The notes under the pieces: generated by a model
Told to the model about the DNA's origin: nothing
Databases searched by the model: none
Seen by the model: only the letters and a program-made list of their open reading frames with translations
From: Acanthosoma haemorrhoidale
Lineage: Eukaryota > Arthropoda > Insecta > Hemiptera > Acanthosomatidae
Assembly (NCBI GenBank): GCA_930367205.1
Contig: OV884009.1
Span: 83,659,189 to 83,723,188 of the forward strand
Length of the DNA: 64,000 nucleotides
Direction of reading: 5' to 3'
In this document: positions 59,405 through 64,000 of the stretch, piece by piece
How positions within the stretch are numbered: the stretch's first letter is position 1
How the letters are laid out: each line of letters begins with the position of its first letter
Translations under genes and position numbers: made by a program

Positions 59405-62400
59405 CTAAAATAAATATTCATTATTAATTAATGAAACAAAAAATAATACTAAAGTGCTAATTAATTAACATTGTTTTGCTCAGTATCAGAACAATTACAT
59501 ATTCATTGGCAGATATAAAACAGAAATTGGTATAAGATCAAAGCCAGGTAAATTAATTTTAAATAAACTTCTGATTGGTAAATTATGATGTTCAATCAAA
59601 GATAAATTGTTATCCACTAAAAGATTACAAAATTACTATCGACATAAAGAAATTTATAATTTGTTTTATTTTACAATATTCAACACTCTTTTTTCTTCAA
59701 AGTTTTTTTTATTAAATTTTGTCTTTAAATGGTGATTTTTCTGTATTTATAACATCTTTATGCCATTCTTATAATATATATTTTTTAATACATTATTTTC
59801 CTATGTTTCTATATAATATATGTTCACTGGAAGTCCTTAATCTTCCTTTTTTATAAAGGCTGTTAGCATATTTCATTCTTCTTCAATCCCTCAAAAATAC
59901 CCAAAATAATTGCAAGTTTTATAAAAAAAAAAGAAGACGAAGGACCTCTAGTGAAAAAATTGAATATAGGATCATAGGAAAATAAACCCTTCAAAAATAT
60001 AAAGTAATAATTGGATAAATTTAGTATAAATCCCCAAAAATGCCTTTCATAAAATAATAAAAAACTTATTATAGCAGATATCATTATATATTAATTTTTC
60101 ATTCAATGTTCACGCAACTTGTTCAAACAACCAATTGAGATAGTTTAATACTTAGCATGGTTACAGTGGTGATGAATAATAGATAATGGCACTACTATGT
60201 AGAAATTATCCTGGCACAGCTGTAAAGTTTTTTTTTTTTCAAAATGGTAGACCATCCAGAGACATTTTGATTTAAGCAGTGAACATAATGTTATTGTGAT
60301 ATAAATTCAGGATAATAAATTTACTGTTGTAGAATCATCAAAGAAAAAAGATCATCCACAAAACTTTTTTCAAGAATAATATTTCACTGCATATTTATAA
60401 AACCTTAAATATTTATAAGTCACCGACATAATATGATATTGCTAGACATTACATTTTGTTTATGATCCATATTTTAGCATATAAAATAAAAATACAAATT
60501 AAAACTTTTTCCCTCTGCCCTAGGATTGGATACCATACGAAACTTCCCATGAACCATCTGCACTGTAAGGATTATAGGTACATGAGGTATTGTCAACAAT
60601 TGATTCACCTGTACACCAGCAAGGAAATTACTGGGCTAATAAGCGAACCTCATGTAATCATCTGAAAGCAGTATTATTGTCTCCTTTGCAACCTTAAACT
60701 ATCCAAACTTACACACTTAAATATAAATGAAACAACAATAAGAAAATTTTAAAGAGTTATGTAGTTACATATGTTAGCTACCAACATATGACATAATTTC
60801 TAATTCATATTAAAAAAAAATAATAAAAATCAGAAGAAAGATACATATTATTTTCCCTACAAACATTCAAAATTCAGATTGTTAATAATTCTGGATCATA
60901 TTCAAGAAAGTATTTATCCTCTTCGACTCATTTTTTTTTCTTTTAATTCATCTTACATAATAATAATAGAACCAGCCAATTATTACTTCATTAATTTATT
61001 TAGCGAAGTTAACACATCGACAGTTACATAATATAACCTTGACATATTGTACAAGAGAGCATATGAATAGTGAAATCATTAAACTTAAACCCGTAAGGAT
61101 AGATAAATAATCTCTATGATGCACACAGCTATAAATAAAACAAGAAGACAGCTAAGCGAAACCAAGAGTAAATGGACCAATCAGAAAATGTTTATTTTTT
61201 TATCTCATTTATTTGCTTAGCTCATGATTTAATTAGTAATTAAAACATCACAGTAAATCACAATTTAGAGTTGTATATTTATTTATATAAGATTATAGAT
61301 TTATACCTATATTTTATTGTTCCTAAAAAGTAAAAAATAAAACTGAGGATAGCTATCAACTTTTAAGCCTGATTGCCCAAAACTGAAAAACAGCTCCCTA
61401 TAAAATTGGAGCTTCAGGCATAGAAAAAAAAAAAAAAAAAAATTATATAGATATGCTTCTTTGTGTGTTTCTTTATTTGATGCAGCCCATCTTCTTAAAT
61501 GGTTTTTGTTCCTTAGATCATTGCAAATCTGATGGTTCTCTTGAAATATAATTACTTTTCATATATACTAAACTAAAAAATATATATCTATATATACTGA
61601 AAATAAATTTTATTTCAAGATAAAAAGAGAGCTAATAAAAATTTTAATAATCTGCCAACACATAGAGTTTAAAACCATTTAGAATATAAATATTTATTAA
61701 AATGTGAGTTTATAGTAAGCGATTTTAGATTTGAGTGAATAAATTTGTTGGGATAGAGATCATCCCCCATGGACGATCATAGCAGGGAACTGGATACATT
61801 TCACCTTAAGCAAGATTTTAACAGCAGAAACTAAATCAGGATGTAAAAAGACTGATGAGACAGCAATTATAGCAGAGAAAATATAGCAACTGGTGTTAAA
61901 GCTTGGACTGTGAAGAAAACAATATGTGAGTTCGAGAGAAAACTGTTAGAAAGAATTTTTAGCCCAGTTAATGAGAATAGTGGTTGAGAGATAAGGAGTA
62001 GCAGAGAGGTGTAAAACCTCTTAGGGGACCTTTATTTGTCTGTGTGCATAAAATTTAATCTTTGATTACACCATTTTAGTGAACAATTTTAACTGTTCCC
62101 ATTTGAAAAGGAATATACCTTCTTTCAAGTCAGCAAGGGTTGAAAGCACACTTTTCAAGAAAGGTGGCATTTTAAATAAAAATGCAGAAAGAAGCTACAC
62201 AATGAAAAATGACTCCTGTTTTGTTTTTCCTTCGTCATATTTTAGTTAACGTTAATTATTAACATCTAAACATCATTGCACACTTGTAATTATGAACACA
62301 TATCTGACGAATAAAATTCTTTTGGTGTATAAATTTGCTTATTTAGCATTAATCATAACGAACCTAACTCTCCTTCAACCACAATAGGCTTGACATTTGA

Positions 62401-64000
62401 AAATTTAACATTCTAGAGTCAAACAGATGACCATCAGCAGATGAAACTCAAGAAAGCCTCTTAAATGTTGAAGTTTTACTGGAAGCTAATTTATCTATCT
62501 ATAAAAAAAATATTATTTAATAAAGATAATGATCCTAGTTCTAATAGCAATGAAGTCTTCTACTTTTACAAAATAATACTAATTATCTGTACTACAAAAG
62601 CTAATAATTATAATTATTAGTTACATACAAAAAGAAAAATATAAATGTGGCATGATAGTAGCATCAGAGAGGAAATTAGAGGTTAGATATAACCTTACAG
62701 AAATGCTTAACATAACACTAACAGCAACATACTAAGAAGAAATAACTTAAAAGAAATAATTAAATTTGGATGATAATAGCAGAGAAAAAAGGAAAATCTT
62801 TAAAGGCAAGTTAAAGATATTAATTTAAGATAATAAAGTTAAAGTAATTTGCTAACAAGCTGAATAATATGAATAATAATGAAGAACAAAAAAAAATCAC
62901 TAAACAGTCAATAAACAGGAGAAAGTAAACATAATGAATTCATAAAAATCAAAAACTATCAGAAGTGAAATGTTGAATAATTACACCAATTTTTTCCTTT
63001 CCACACATTTTCTATTATTCACTGTACTGGAAGAGCTTTTGAAACTTATACTTTTAGTAGGTGATCTACAATATGGCATTAACAAATTAAGAATAGAGGG
63101 CTACTTGTTGAAAGAAATTCTGATTTACTATAATTAATGGAGGCCTACGGGTCAAGTCAACCGCAAAACCTCTCAGCCTAAAGTAGACTAAGTTATGGAG
63201 AACAATACACCTTCAAAGCATATGATGGCTATACAGTGCTGTCTTTGGGTCACTGAAGATCTACAAACAATAATGTTAGCGTAAAATGGGCTTACTTTAT
63301 CTGAACATGATTTGCAATTTACTACTATTTTTATATTTATGTAATGTTATTATTGACACTGTTATTTCTGTTGTGATCAATAACTTTTGGATTTTCAAAG
63401 TCAAACTTGTGTTTATTTATTATGTAGTGGTCCTTAATGCCTTATCACATAAATGTTAAACATTGCATGATGATAAATATGCTAGGTATAATAATAACAA
63501 GTAATTCTAAAGCAATTACTATTCCAATAAATTGAATTTGTTAGCTCAATATTTATAAAAAATTCTAAATGCAATACATAACTTAATCCAATTTGTTGGG
63601 AAAACGAATAATTAATTTCAACAAACAGAAAACTGAGATTAAGTTGAAACTTAAAAAAAACGTAATGGCTCAATAAAGAAAGGATAAATTTATAAGCAGG
63701 TGTTATAGAAAATAATAAAAAATTTTGGGAAAAATAAATTTGTGTAACTATTCAAAACATTACCTACAACCAGCAATAAAACTTATGAATAAAGCTGTTA
63801 ACTTTATTAATATAATTATAGGACAACATACACACAAGTCTTACAATGCTCTAAAAACCACTTGAACTATCATTCCAACTCAAAAATAGATAATAGAATT
63901 CCCAGTTATTTACCTTGATGATCTCCTTGAAAGTCCAATGAATAACAGAAGTATAAAACCACATAAGAAAAGCAGATTTAATAAAAATAAAGACATCAAT
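59405..64000. other. CRTC intron, no exon found
   Basis: At least 4.6 kb upstream of the penultimate CRTC exon, very AT-rich. No frame with CRTC-like Ser/Pro/Gln composition. A poly(A) tract lies at about 61422-61441. Confidence 0.5.

Noticed and set aside
63911..63960. Candidate CRTC exon ending at a GTAAAT donor (minus strand)
   Set aside because: No acceptor within the window gives an exon longer than 12 nt, and the translated sequence (hydrophobic, FIFIKSAFLMWFY) is not CRTC-like.
1..64000. CRISPR arrays, prokaryotic operons, rRNA genes
   Set aside because: The sequence is plainly eukaryotic (spliced genes, LINEs, mariners). The only regular repeat is the LINE-derived satellite, which has no unique spacers.

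Overview
This is a eukaryotic, AT-rich, intron- and transposon-dense window, most likely from an insect. The only host coding sequence I recognise belongs to two genes on the minus strand. The first is the N-terminal half of a soluble guanylate cyclase beta-1 gene (Gyc-beta-100B/GUCY1B1 type): six exons spread over about 37 kb, from 46.1 kb leftward to 8.9 kb. The second is the C-terminal end of a CREB-regulated transcription coactivator (CRTC): its last two exons at 58.98-59.40 kb. I cannot fix the order of insect. The jockey-like LINE relics, mariner and hAT relics, and a TCAGTC initiator all fit an arthropod.

Layout, left to right. 1-8.9 kb is intron of the cyclase (or beyond its recognisable exons), with a LINE tail, a tRNA-derived element and a pair of short direct repeats. 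Exon 6 is at 8.95-9.10 kb. Intron 5 (9.1-20.9 kb) holds a jockey-like reverse transcriptase relic, a roughly 2.5-kb satellite array built from another LINE's reverse transcriptase, and two copies of an unnamed repeat, one of which carries a good Pol II core promoter. Exon 5 is at 20.9 kb, a LINE tail follows in intron 4, exon 4 is at 24.1 kb and exon 3 at 27.5 kb. Intron 2 (27.6-43.8 kb) holds an inverted-repeat element, a LINE tail, a ZMYM1-like hAT relic, an internally deleted DD41D-type mariner relative, a third copy of the unnamed repeat with a 50-residue ORF, and a MITE-like element. Exon 2 is at 43.8 kb. A GC-rich exon 1 at 46.1 kb ends with the start ATG. The intergenic stretch 46.3-58.98 kb contains a putative LTR, LINE relics, a decayed gypsy-type retrotransposon, a TA microsatellite, a direct-repeat-flanked relic ORF, and a nearly intact mariner about 100 bp downstream of the CRTC stop codon. 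59.4-64 kb is CRTC intron with nothing recognisable.

Functionally, the cyclase exons encode the heme/NO-binding (HNOB) domain, including the heme-ligating histidine at position 105. The PAS-like, coiled-coil and cyclase domains must lie off the left edge. The CRTC exons encode the end of the protein with its C-terminal transactivation region. The two genes are in tandem on one strand. cGMP signalling and CREB coactivation are separate pathways, and nothing here shows co-regulation. All coordinates of splice sites were read by eye from frame continuity and GT/AG dinucleotides; no search was run.
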